Shown here piece after piece: positions 1 through 5,337 of a stretch of 5,337 nt of DNA. A program made the position numbers and the translations under genes. The stretch comes from Bacteroidales bacterium Bact_07 (lineage in GTDB: Bacteria > Bacteroidota > Bacteroidia > Bacteroidales > Tenuifilaceae): contig LUYY01000059.1 of assembly GCA_001603415.1 (NCBI GenBank), positions 1 to 5,337 of the forward strand, given 5' to 3'. Position 1 is the first letter of the stretch, and every line of letters starts with the position of its first letter. The notes under the pieces were generated by a model that was not told the origin of the DNA, ran no database searches, and worked only from the letters and a program-made list of their open reading frames with translations.

Positions 1-22
1 CCGCTCTCCGTCCGAAAGCGGG
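1..22 (-). other. GC-rich hairpin in the leader of the left-going transcript
   Basis: Immediately downstream of the minus-strand promoter, bases 14-21 and 1-8 can form an 8-bp stem around a 5-nt loop (9-13). On the minus-strand RNA all eight positions pair, one as a U-G wobble. On the plus strand that same position is a C/A mismatch, so the structure suits transcription to the left. It has no U-tract and sits at the start of the transcript, so it is not a terminator. Leaders of this GC-rich hairpin type right after TTTGCACC are, as I recall, common in front of stable-RNA operons of this phylum, where they may assist processing or antitermination. The window ends here and the identity cannot be confirmed. 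Confidence 0.4.
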
Positions 23-24
23 TG

Positions 25-55
25 CAAAAGTAACAACTCCGTTTTAATTACGCAA
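25..55 (-). promoter_or_regulatory. Strong Bacteroidota-type promoter reading out of the left edge
   Basis: On the minus strand the sequence reads TTG (53-55), a 20-nt spacer, then TACTTTTG (25-32), followed by CACC. This is an exact match to the primary sigma-factor promoter known from Bacteroides and Flavobacterium (TTTG or TTG near -33, TAnnTTTG near -7, spacer about 19-21 nt). It is the best promoter in the window. The transcript would start a few bases inside position 25 and run leftwards out of the window, so its gene is not visible. No minus-strand reading frame is apparent in the first bases. The GC-rich leader hairpin that follows suggests an rRNA or tRNA operon, but that is inference. 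Confidence 0.6.
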
Positions 56-167
56 GTCCAATAATCATTATTTTTGTTAAAGAGTGTTTCATTATATACT
101 AACCCTTGATTATCAACCTAAAAAAATCATTCATTCTTGGAGTAGATAATTTTTGGCTAAAAAACGC

Positions 168-175
168 TATCTTCG
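168..175 (+). promoter_or_regulatory. Candidate -7 box for the GT2-pyrC-lipoprotein cluster
   Basis: TATCTTCG followed by CA differs by one base from the Bacteroidota -7 box TAnnTTTG and lies 44 bp before the ATG at 220, a reasonable leader length. A convincing -33 TTG at the usual 17-23 nt spacing is missing: TTTG at 152-155 is too close (12 nt) and TTG at 137-139 is too far (28 nt). A second box, TATTTTTG at 69-76, fits the consensus exactly but is farther upstream and also lacks a good -33 partner. The rest of 56-219 is AT-rich and shows no gene, tRNA or clear structured RNA. Confidence 0.3.
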
Positions 176-219
176 CACAAGTGTTTATCAAATCATTTAT
201 AAACCACAACCCTAATAAA

Positions 220-969
220 ATGTCGTTCAAAGAAAAACTTGTAATTATACCTACTTATAACGAGAGTGAGAACATTTCGCGAATGATCGACAAGGTAATG
301 TCGCTTGAAGGAAACTTTCATCTTCTTATAGTTGACGATGGTTCACCCGATGGGACGGCCAGCATTGTAAAGGAAAAGCAAAAAGAATACCCTGATAGAC
401 TATTCATGATTGAGCGTTCAGGAAAACTTGGATTGGGAACTGCATATATAACTGGCTTTAAATGGGCTTTAGCTAATGACTACAAGTATATATTTGAAAT
501 GGATGCCGATTTTTCGCATAATCCCGATGATCTTATCAACCTATACAATGCTTGTGTTAATGGAGCCGAACTTGCCATTGGGTCGAGGTATGTTAATGGC
601 GTAAATGTTGTAAACTGGCCTATTGGCCGGGTTCTAATGTCGTACTTTGCCTCTAAATATGTACGGTTGGTAACGGGTATGAAGGTAATGGATACAACTG
701 CCGGATTCAAATGTTATAAAGCCGAGGTACTAAAAGCAATCAACTTTGATAAAATCAAGCATATTGGCTATGGTTTTCAAATTGAAATGAAATTTACTGT
801 TTGGAAACTTGGTTTTAATATTGTTGAAGTACCTATAATTTTTACCGACCGAAAACTTGGCGCTTCAAAAATGAGTGGTGGTATTTTTAATGAGGCGTTA
901 TGGGGCGTGGTTAACATGAAACTCAAGAGCTTGTTTGTTTCATACAAAAAACTTCATGCATCAAACTAA
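220..969 (+). CDS. GT2 glycosyltransferase, polyprenol-phosphate mannosyltransferase-like
   Basis: A 249-residue GT-A fold enzyme resembling dolichyl/polyprenol-phosphate mannosyltransferases (DPM1-like), which move a sugar from a nucleotide donor, typically GDP-mannose, to a lipid phosphate at the cytoplasmic face of the membrane. Motifs in order are IPTYNE (10-15), VDDGSPDGT (38-46), the metal-binding EMDADFSHNP (93-102), GSRY (121-124), DTTAGFKCY (158-166), the GYGFQIEM acceptor-side motif (183-190) and DRKLGASKM (210-218). No C-terminal membrane segments or GtrA domain follow, as in the short soluble DPM1 type. The start is placed at ATG 220 because the frame upstream (from a TTG at 106) adds 38 residues that precede the conserved N-terminal strand and overlap the promoter region. 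The stop lies 12 bp before pyrC. The product probably feeds envelope or protein O-glycosylation; donor and acceptor lipid cannot be read from sequence, and glucose or another hexose is possible. Confidence 0.9.
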   Translation: MSFKEKLVIIPTYNESENISRMIDKVMSLEGNFHLLIVDDGSPDGTASIVKEKQKEYPDRLFMIERSGKLGLGTAYITGFKWALANDYKYIFEMDADFSHNPDDLINLYNACVNGAELAIGSRYVNGVNVVNWPIGRVLMSYFASKYVRLVTGMKVMDTTAGFKCYKAEVLKAINFDKIKHIGYGFQIEMKFTVWKLGFNIVEVPIIFTDRKLGASKMSGGIFNEALWGVVNMKLKSLFVSYKKLHASN

Positions 970-981
970 AACATAACAGAC

Positions 982-2343
982 ATGGGCAGAGTGGCCATAG
1001 TAAATGCAACCATTATTAACGAGGGTAGAACTTTTAAGGGAAACCTTGTAATAAATGGTGAAGTCATTGAGCATGTTACCCCTGCCCAAATAAGTGTTGA
1101 AGGTTTTTCGCCCAATGAAGTGATTGACGCCGAAGGGCTATGGCTTATTCCCGGGGTCATTGACGATCAGGTACACTTCCGCGAACCAGGTCTCATCCAT
1201 AAAGGAGATATTTATAGCGAATCAAAAGCAGCGGTGGCGGGTGGAGTAACCTCATTCATGGACATGCCTAACACTAAACCTCAAACCACTACCATTGAAC
1301 TTCTTTTTGATAAATTTAGAATTGCCAGCGAAAAATCGCTTGCCAATTATTCATTCTACTTGGGTGCAACAAACGATAATATTGATGAAATTGTTAAAGT
1401 TGACCCACGTAATGTTTGCGGCTTAAAAGTTTTCATGGGTTCGTCAACCGGGAATATGCTGGTTGATAGCGAGGAGGCGCTTGAAAAGATCTTTAAACAT
1501 TCACCTACAATTATTACTGCTCACTGCGAGGACGAAAGCACTATCCGACGAAACCTTGAGCAATACCAAAATCGATACGGTAACAATATCGATATTCAAT
1601 TTCATGCAAGCATACGTAGTGCTGAGGCTTGTTACAAATCGTCGGAAAAAGCTGTGAGGCTGGCGAAAAAGCATGGGGCACGCTTACACATCCTTCATCT
1701 TTCTACAGCAAGTGAACTTGGCCTTTTGGATAAAAATAGCCCATTAAAAAACAAAAAAATAACCGGAGAGGTTTGCGTTCACCATTTATGGTTTAACGAT
1801 AGCGATTATAACAGGTTGGGCTGGCGGATTAAGTGGAACCCCAGCGTTAAAACTGAAAATGACCGACTAGCCCTAATTGATGGCCTAAAAACTAACCTGC
1901 TCGATGTGGTGGCTACCGATCATGCACCCCATCTGATAAGCGAAAAAGATAACATATACACAAGTTCCGCTTCGGGTGGACCTATGGTTCAGCATTCGCT
2001 TATTGCCATGCTTGAGCTGAGTAAGAAAGGATATTTTACCCCTGAACTGGTTGTTGAGAAAATGTGTCATTCACCTGCCACGCTTTTTAGGATAGAAAAA
2101 AGAGGATTTATCCGCGAGGGTTACTTTGCCGATTTAGTTCTGGTTAATCCAAATCATCAGCATACGGTTACAAACGATACGCTACTCTATAAATGTGGAT
2201 GGTCGCCCCTAGAGGGAGAAACATTCTCCTATTCCGTTGAAATGACCATAGTAAATGGTAGGATTGTCTATAATAAAGGATCGTTTAACGAAGCGGTAAA
2301 AGGGAAACCGTTAAAATTCAACTTGTTTGCCGATGAACATTAA
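982..2343 (+). CDS. pyrC: Dihydroorotase, type I (amidohydrolase superfamily)
   Basis: Catalyses reversible cyclisation of N-carbamoyl-L-aspartate to dihydroorotate, the third step of de novo pyrimidine synthesis, in the cytoplasm. The 453-residue length fits type I bacterial dihydroorotases. An N-terminal beta-sandwich strand region (1-55) leads into the metal barrel. Expected metal ligands are H65 in DDQVHFREPG (61-70), K149 in CGLKVFMGSS (146-155; probably the carboxylated lysine), H181 in AHCED, H239 in HILHLST (236-242) and the catalytic D313 in ATDHAPH (311-317). R67 and N97 in DMPNT (94-98) are likely substrate contacts. The first His of the usual HxH pair is Gln (Q63). I recall this variant from Bacteroidota dihydroorotases, so it is probably lineage-specific rather than a defect. 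The start ATG lies 12 bp after the GT2 stop, with no clear Shine-Dalgarno. The last 11 bp overlap the lipoprotein gene. Allantoinase or hydantoinase are less likely, given the FREPG and ATDHAPH context. Confidence 0.95.
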   Translation: MGRVAIVNATIINEGRTFKGNLVINGEVIEHVTPAQISVEGFSPNEVIDAEGLWLIPGVIDDQVHFREPGLIHKGDIYSESKAAVAGGVTSFMDMPNTKPQTTTIELLFDKFRIASEKSLANYSFYLGATNDNIDEIVKVDPRNVCGLKVFMGSSTGNMLVDSEEALEKIFKHSPTIITAHCEDESTIRRNLEQYQNRYGNNIDIQFHASIRSAEACYKSSEKAVRLAKKHGARLHILHLSTASELGLLDKNSPLKNKKITGEVCVHHLWFNDSDYNRLGWRIKWNPSVKTENDRLALIDGLKTNLLDVVATDHAPHLISEKDNIYTSSASGGPMVQHSLIAMLELSKKGYFTPELVVEKMCHSPATLFRIEKRGFIREGYFADLVLVNPNHQHTVTNDTLLYKCGWSPLEGETFSYSVEMTIVNGRIVYNKGSFNEAVKGKPLKFNLFADEH

Positions 2344-2821
2344 AATTGGTTTCATTCTTCTTGCCATCGGTTTACTTTCATGCAGTAAGCCCCAACCCAA
2401 GAATGTAATAATCGACTTTAAAGGGAAAGAACAAAACCTAACCCTTATTGCCGATAGCATAAAGTATGAAGTTGTTGTTCAGGCTACCGAAAACGATACT
2501 TGGGAAACCGAAAGGCTGAAGGGCTATACCAATCATCGCGAACTTGTCGAAGGTATTTTTAAAAATGTAACTAATGGCAAGCTAAAGGCTTATGACTATG
2601 CTACCGATGAGCCATTAACAGTTGAAGAATTGCGAAAACTATTAGATGATCAAAAGATTGATGCTGCACAGGTGGGTAAACTACTATTTACTGAGCGTTG
2701 GTATATCGACCCAAACGGACATATCTACAAATTCATAACCTCAATTACTTTGGGCAAGGCCGAATACAGTAAACAAGGAACATTTAAAGGCTATAGCGCC
2801 CTGTTCAAAGTGAAGTATTAA
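2333..2821 (+). CDS. Predicted lipoprotein with possible GldN/PorN-like pattern
   Basis: A 162-residue protein of unassigned function. It begins MNIKIGFILLAIGLLSCSKP: a short basic start, a hydrophobic stretch (5-15) and a lipobox LLSC with lipidated C17. Residue +2 is Ser, which favours the outer membrane by the E. coli rule, though Bacteroidota sorting differs. The mature part is a mixed alpha/beta domain. Residues 70-125 carry a helix ending in NGKLKAYD (81-88), then EPLTVEELRKLL (93-104) and LLFTERWYIDP (117-127), followed by a beta-rich tail to Y162. That order resembles GldN/PorN, which reads roughly helix, G-x-I-x-AYD, LT-x-E, then I-K-E-x-W-Y/F-x-D; this is my recollection, not an alignment. 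ATG 2333 is chosen over an in-frame TTG at 2327 because it starts a proper signal peptide. The start overlaps pyrC by 11 bp, implying translational coupling. I do not recognise it as DUF4296, a lipoprotein family common in this phylum. Confidence 0.85.
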   Translation: MNIKIGFILLAIGLLSCSKPQPKNVIIDFKGKEQNLTLIADSIKYEVVVQATENDTWETERLKGYTNHRELVEGIFKNVTNGKLKAYDYATDEPLTVEELRKLLDDQKIDAAQVGKLLFTERWYIDPNGHIYKFITSITLGKAEYSKQGTFKGYSALFKVKY

Positions 2822-2824
2822 GCC

Positions 2825-4102
2825 CTACTGCCTATCCATTACAAAACGAGATGTGCTTCGTGTTCGCTGTTGGAGATAAACTACACGGTTCCCAACCAAA
2901 TTTTCGATTACCTCGGGCGTGTAGTGCCGTATGGTTAACAGTTCAAGGTGGCTGTTGTAACGAACTACAAAATCGGTTTTCATATCCTCTAGCGCTTGAC
3001 TTAAACGAAGCTTATCGTCATCGACACAAACAGTGAAGCTGATTGCAGAATTATGCACCATATTCACTTTAACCCGATGCTTGTATAGTAAAGCGAAGAT
3101 TTTACTCAGACAATCCTCTATTACAAAAGAAAAATCGCGGGGTGTAAGAGTAATGAGAACCTGATTTCTCTTAAGCACCAAAACGGGAGGCAGTTTAACG
3201 GGTGTGTCGGAATGAGCTATGGTTGAACCTGGGGCATCGGGCTCCACGAATGATTTTACGTAGAGGGGAATTTTTTTATTCTGTAAAGGTTTTATTGTCT
3301 TAGGGTGAATGATTTGTGCTCCGCAATAGGCAAGCTCAATAGCCTCCTGATACGAAACAAAATCAAGTTTTACAGCATTGCTGAAAATTTTTGGATCGGC
3401 GCTAAGTACCCCCGCCACATCCTTCCAAATGGTAACATCCTGTGCATCCAAAAGATTTGCAAGAATGGCAGCAGTATAATCGGAACCCTCGCGCCCCAAA
3501 GTAGTTGTAGTTCCCACTTCGGTTCCAGCAATAAAACCCTGAGTTAAAAAGATATTTGCCGATGTAAAGTCGAATTCCCGCTGGCACAGGTAACTCGATG
3601 TAGTTTCATCAATAACGCCTTCCCTGTATGATGTATCGGAACGAAGGCAGCGGCGGGCATCAATAAGACTGTTGGCAATACCTATATAATTAAGGTAATG
3701 GCTAACTATCCGGGTTGACAAAAGCTCGCCGAATGAAACCACCTGATCGTAATGGTAATCGTATCCCTTTGAGGGAACTTGGCTGAATTGATTTTTCAGT
3801 TGGGTAAAAAGAGTTTGCAGCTCAGCTATCAGCACATGGTTTTTATTGCCATCAACTAATTCAACCGCCGCACTGATATGGAATTGCTCAATCTCATTTA
3901 ATTTCTTTTCCAATGCGGTAAAATCGCCATTCATCCAATGCATTAACACCTCCTCAAGTGCATTGGTTGTTTTAGCCATAGCGGAAACCACAATTACAAG
4001 ATTTTTAGTTGAATACCTTTTTACTATCGTGGCCAGGTTTCTGATAGCATCAGCCGATTTTACGGAAGCGCCACCAAACTTGAATACATGAATAGGATTC
4101 AT
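2825..4102 (-). CDS. lysC: Aspartate kinase (monofunctional)
   Basis: Phosphorylates L-aspartate to 4-aspartyl phosphate with ATP, the entry to lysine/diaminopimelate, threonine and methionine synthesis. The kinase domain covers about 1-295: KFGGASV (8-14), VVSAMAKTTNALE (38-50), SFGE (123-126), QGFIAG (188-193), the TTTLGREGSDYTA nucleotide/aspartate segment (199-211), WKDVAGVLSADP (226-237), and the YCGAQIIHPKTI helix (259-270). The C-terminal part (about 305-425) is the ACT regulatory region, including a TLTPRDFSF strand and an ELLTIRHY strand. No homoserine dehydrogenase domain follows, so this is a single-function enzyme. At 425 residues it is slightly shorter than E. coli LysC (449) and typical for its phylum. 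Feedback control by lysine or threonine is expected but the effector cannot be read. The start ATG at 4102 begins directly before the KFGG strand. It is divergent from fbp and convergent with the lipoprotein gene, 3 bp between stops. A lysine riboswitch is not present in the short leader. Confidence 0.94.
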   Translation of the reverse strand: MNPIHVFKFGGASVKSADAIRNLATIVKRYSTKNLVIVVSAMAKTTNALEEVLMHWMNGDFTALEKKLNEIEQFHISAAVELVDGNKNHVLIAELQTLFTQLKNQFSQVPSKGYDYHYDQVVSFGELLSTRIVSHYLNYIGIANSLIDARRCLRSDTSYREGVIDETTSSYLCQREFDFTSANIFLTQGFIAGTEVGTTTTLGREGSDYTAAILANLLDAQDVTIWKDVAGVLSADPKIFSNAVKLDFVSYQEAIELAYCGAQIIHPKTIKPLQNKKIPLYVKSFVEPDAPGSTIAHSDTPVKLPPVLVLKRNQVLITLTPRDFSFVIEDCLSKIFALLYKHRVKVNMVHNSAISFTVCVDDDKLRLSQALEDMKTDFVVRYNSHLELLTIRHYTPEVIENLVGNRVVYLQQRTRSTSRFVMDRQ

Positions 4103-4106
4103 CGCT

Positions 4107-4149
4107 GGAAAAATTTCCCAAACTTACTAAAAAGGCATTTATAAAAGCC
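4107..4149. promoter_or_regulatory. Two short dyads flanking the lysC -7 box, possible operators
   Basis: Two inverted repeats bracket the lysC -7 box. The distal one, GGCATTTATAAAAGCC at 4134-4149, pairs in 7 of 8 positions and covers the place where a -33 contact would fall. The proximal one, GGAAAAATTTCC at 4107-4118, has 5-bp arms and lies between the -7 box and the start codon. Their positions suit a repressor that controls lysC, but both are short and AT-rich and could arise by chance. No regulator gene lies in the window to pair with them. Confidence 0.2.
4119..4126 (-). promoter_or_regulatory. Candidate -7 box for lysC
   Basis: The minus strand reads TAAGTTTG, an exact TAnnTTTG match, ending 16 nt before the lysC ATG at 4102. 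Transcription would start about 5-7 nt further on, leaving a leader of only about 10 nt, which agrees with the lack of a Shine-Dalgarno sequence. A -33 TTG at the normal distance is not seen; the nearest (minus-strand TTG at 4153-4155) is 26 nt away. The match to the -7 box is good and the -33 side is weak. Confidence 0.4.
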
Positions 4150-4205
4150 ATTCAACCGATATACTTTTTTATCCATTACAGGGAAGCAATATGGCATCGC
4201 AAACG

Positions 4206-4232
4206 TTTTAAATTTGATATTTTTTTAAATTT
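4206..4232. repeat. 10-bp direct repeat TTTTAAATTT upstream of fbp
   Basis: TTTTAAATTT occurs exactly at 4206-4215 and again at 4223-4232, 17 bp apart start to start. Each copy contains the self-complementary AAATTT, so the pair also reads as an inverted repeat (TAAATTT at 4209-4215, AAATTTA at 4227-4233). The first copy overlaps a consensus-type -7 box. It could be a binding site or simply AT-rich promoter DNA. Confidence 0.4.
4209..4216 (+). promoter_or_regulatory. Candidate -7 box for fbp
   Basis: TAAATTTG matches the Bacteroidota -7 consensus TAnnTTTG and lies 77 bp before the fbp ATG at 4294. No TTG is found at the expected -33 distance, so the match is one-sided. Other near-matches closer to the gene are TAAATTTA (4226-4233) and TAATTTTA (4260-4267), each deviating at the final G and, for the second, with a weaker context. 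The 5' leader would be about 70 nt and contains no obvious structured RNA. Confidence 0.3.
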
Positions 4233-4293
4233 ACAGCGATAGGATATCTAAAAAATGGCTAATTTTACTCACAAATTAGAATAGAAAACCATC

Positions 4294-5295
4294 ATGCACG
4301 GCTATAATGTTAAAACACTAACGCAATTCATAATTGAGAGGCAAGCCGATTTCCCATATGCAACCGGGGAATTCACTCGTTTACTTTACCATGTAGGAGT
4401 GGCAGCAAAACTCGTTAATAAAAAAGTAAACAAGGCAGGGCTCGTTGATATCTTGGGTGAGGCTGGTAATATAAATATTCAAGGCGAAGAGCAAAAGAAA
4501 CTCGACCTACTTGCTAACTGGCAATTCATTCAGGCCCTAAAAAACAGCCGAGAGTGCTGTGGCGTGGCCTCGGAGGAAGATCAGGAAATCATTACCTGGG
4601 ACGATGAGCTTAGCCAGGATGGTAACTACATTTTCTGTATGGATCCCCTTGATGGCTCATCGAATATTGATGTAAACGTATCGATTGGAACTATTTTTAG
4701 TATTTACAGGCGCATCAGTCCCCGTGGCACAAAACCTATAATGGAAGATTTTCTGCAACCAGGCAACAAACAGGTTGCTGCAGGCTACGTAATATATGGT
4801 TCATCAACCATGCTTGTTTACACAACAGGCCGTGGCGTGTACGGTTTCACCCTTGACCCATCAATTGGGGAATTTTGTCTGTCGCACCTCAACATCCTAA
4901 CTCCTGACGATGGAAATATCTATTCCATTAACGAGGGCAACTATAACCATTTCCCCGAAGGGGTGAAAAAATATATCGAGTATTGCAAACAAGAAGATAA
5001 ATCTACTAAACGCCCTTACTCCGCACGATACATAGGTTCGTTGGTTTCGGATTTTCACAGGAATCTGCTTAAGGGTGGGATTTTCATGTATCCTCCAACG
5101 GCATCGGCACCTAAGGGTAAATTACGCTTAATTTACGAATGTAACCCCATTGCATTTTTGGCTGAACAAGCCGGCGGTGTAGCCACCGATGGTGTAAGAA
5201 GAATTCTCGACATCCAACCTGAATCGCTTCATCAACGAGTTCCTCTTTATGTGGGATCAAAAAATATGGTTCAAAAACTTCAGGAATTTTTATAA
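4294..5295 (+). CDS. fbp: Fructose-1,6-bisphosphatase, class I
   Basis: Hydrolyses fructose 1,6-bisphosphate to fructose 6-phosphate, the committed cytoplasmic step of gluconeogenesis. The 333-residue protein aligns along its length, from memory, with E. coli Fbp (332 aa). Metal and catalytic motifs are ASEED (92-96) and DPLDGSSNID (117-126) with D117, D120 and E282 as metal ligands. Substrate-binding motifs are NEGNY (213-217), RYIGSLVSDFHRN (245-257), YP (266-267) and KLRLIYECNP (276-285). The AMP-inhibition loop ATGEFT (23-28) is present, but the position equivalent to pig Lys112 appears to be N111, next to the kept Y112. The only sensible start is ATG 4294, five residues upstream of the usual VKTL start region, with an A-rich leader and no Shine-Dalgarno. 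Divergent from lysC across 191 bp; no downstream partner is visible in the remaining 42 bp. Confidence 0.97.
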   Translation: MHGYNVKTLTQFIIERQADFPYATGEFTRLLYHVGVAAKLVNKKVNKAGLVDILGEAGNINIQGEEQKKLDLLANWQFIQALKNSRECCGVASEEDQEIITWDDELSQDGNYIFCMDPLDGSSNIDVNVSIGTIFSIYRRISPRGTKPIMEDFLQPGNKQVAAGYVIYGSSTMLVYTTGRGVYGFTLDPSIGEFCLSHLNILTPDDGNIYSINEGNYNHFPEGVKKYIEYCKQEDKSTKRPYSARYIGSLVSDFHRNLLKGGIFMYPPTASAPKGKLRLIYECNPIAFLAEQAGGVATDGVRRILDIQPESLHQRVPLYVGSKNMVQKLQEFL

Positions 5296-5337
5296 ATTCT
5301 GAATTAACATTCTTTCCTTTCGGACATTTTTAATGCA

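Noticed and set aside
106..219. 38-residue N-terminal extension of the GT2 enzyme from a TTG start
   Set aside because: The extension precedes the conserved first strand, is not needed for the family's usual length of about 240-250 residues, and overlaps the likely promoter. ATG 220 begins right before the catalytic domain.
966..1160. 64-residue minus-strand frame over the pyrC start
   Set aside because: Shadow of pyrC without its own promoter or family motifs.
2327..2332. TTG start for the lipoprotein two codons before the ATG
   Set aside because: ATG 2333 gives a normal signal peptide start and is the more usual codon; nothing supports the TTG.
2790..2797. GCTATAGC palindrome near the lipoprotein 3' end as a terminator or operator
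   Set aside because: It is an 8-bp palindrome within coding sequence, with no loop and no U-tract; expected by chance.
3402..3587. 61-residue minus-strand frame within lysC, and the plus-strand frames at 3305-3547 and 3846-4091
   Set aside because: These lie wholly inside the well-supported lysC gene in other frames and show no domain, start signal or sensible composition.
4103..4293. Lysine riboswitch or other structured leader between lysC and fbp
   Set aside because: The lysC leader would be about 10 nt and the region is AT-rich without the long helices a riboswitch needs.
5284..5299. AT-rich inverted repeat GAATTT/AAATTC around the fbp stop as a terminator
   Set aside because: The 6-bp stem has one G-C pair, overlaps the stop codon and lacks a following U-tract, so it is too weak to call.
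5333..5337. ATG at the right edge as the start of another gene
   Set aside because: Only five bases remain; there is nothing to judge.

Overview
This window looks like a chromosomal housekeeping segment from a member of the Bacteroidota, most likely the Bacteroidales or a close relative. Three things point there: promoter-like boxes of the TTG...TAnnTTTG type in place of TTGACA/TATAAT, A-rich start regions without clear Shine-Dalgarno sequences, and protein variants that I recall from this phylum (the DDQVHFREPG dihydroorotase and the KFGGASV aspartate kinase). The assignment to phylum is inferred; no rRNA or marker gene in the window confirms it.

Layout. At the extreme left edge (1-55), a well-formed minus-strand promoter fires out of the window, and its transcript would begin with a GC-rich hairpin. 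This resembles the leader of a stable-RNA operon. A plus-strand cluster of three genes follows: a GT2 polyprenol-phosphate mannosyltransferase-like enzyme (220-969), dihydroorotase (982-2343) and a small predicted lipoprotein (2333-2821). The first gap is 12 bp and the second junction overlaps by 11 bp, so the three are probably co-transcribed. Aspartate kinase (2825-4102, minus strand) converges on this cluster with only 3 bp between the stop codons. A 191-bp AT-rich divergent region (4103-4293) carries phylum-type -7 boxes on both strands, two short dyads on the lysC side and a 10-bp direct repeat on the fbp side. Class I fructose-1,6-bisphosphatase (4294-5295) fills the right end. The last 42 bp hold no clear gene or strong terminator.

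How the genes relate. Dihydroorotase makes pyrimidines, aspartate kinase opens the aspartate family (Lys/Thr/Met and the diaminopimelate precursor of cell wall), and FBPase drives gluconeogenesis. The GT2 enzyme probably supplies lipid-linked sugar for envelope glycosylation. They are metabolically separate and look like ordinary neighbours rather than one pathway. The least understood gene is the lipoprotein, whose second half has a pattern reminiscent of GldN/PorN of the gliding/type IX secretion machinery.

I found no mobile element, CRISPR array, tRNA, rRNA or obvious new multi-gene system. The points worth checking are the edge promoter, the lipoprotein, the Gln in the dihydroorotase metal motif, the AMP-site change in FBPase and the small repeats in the divergent region.
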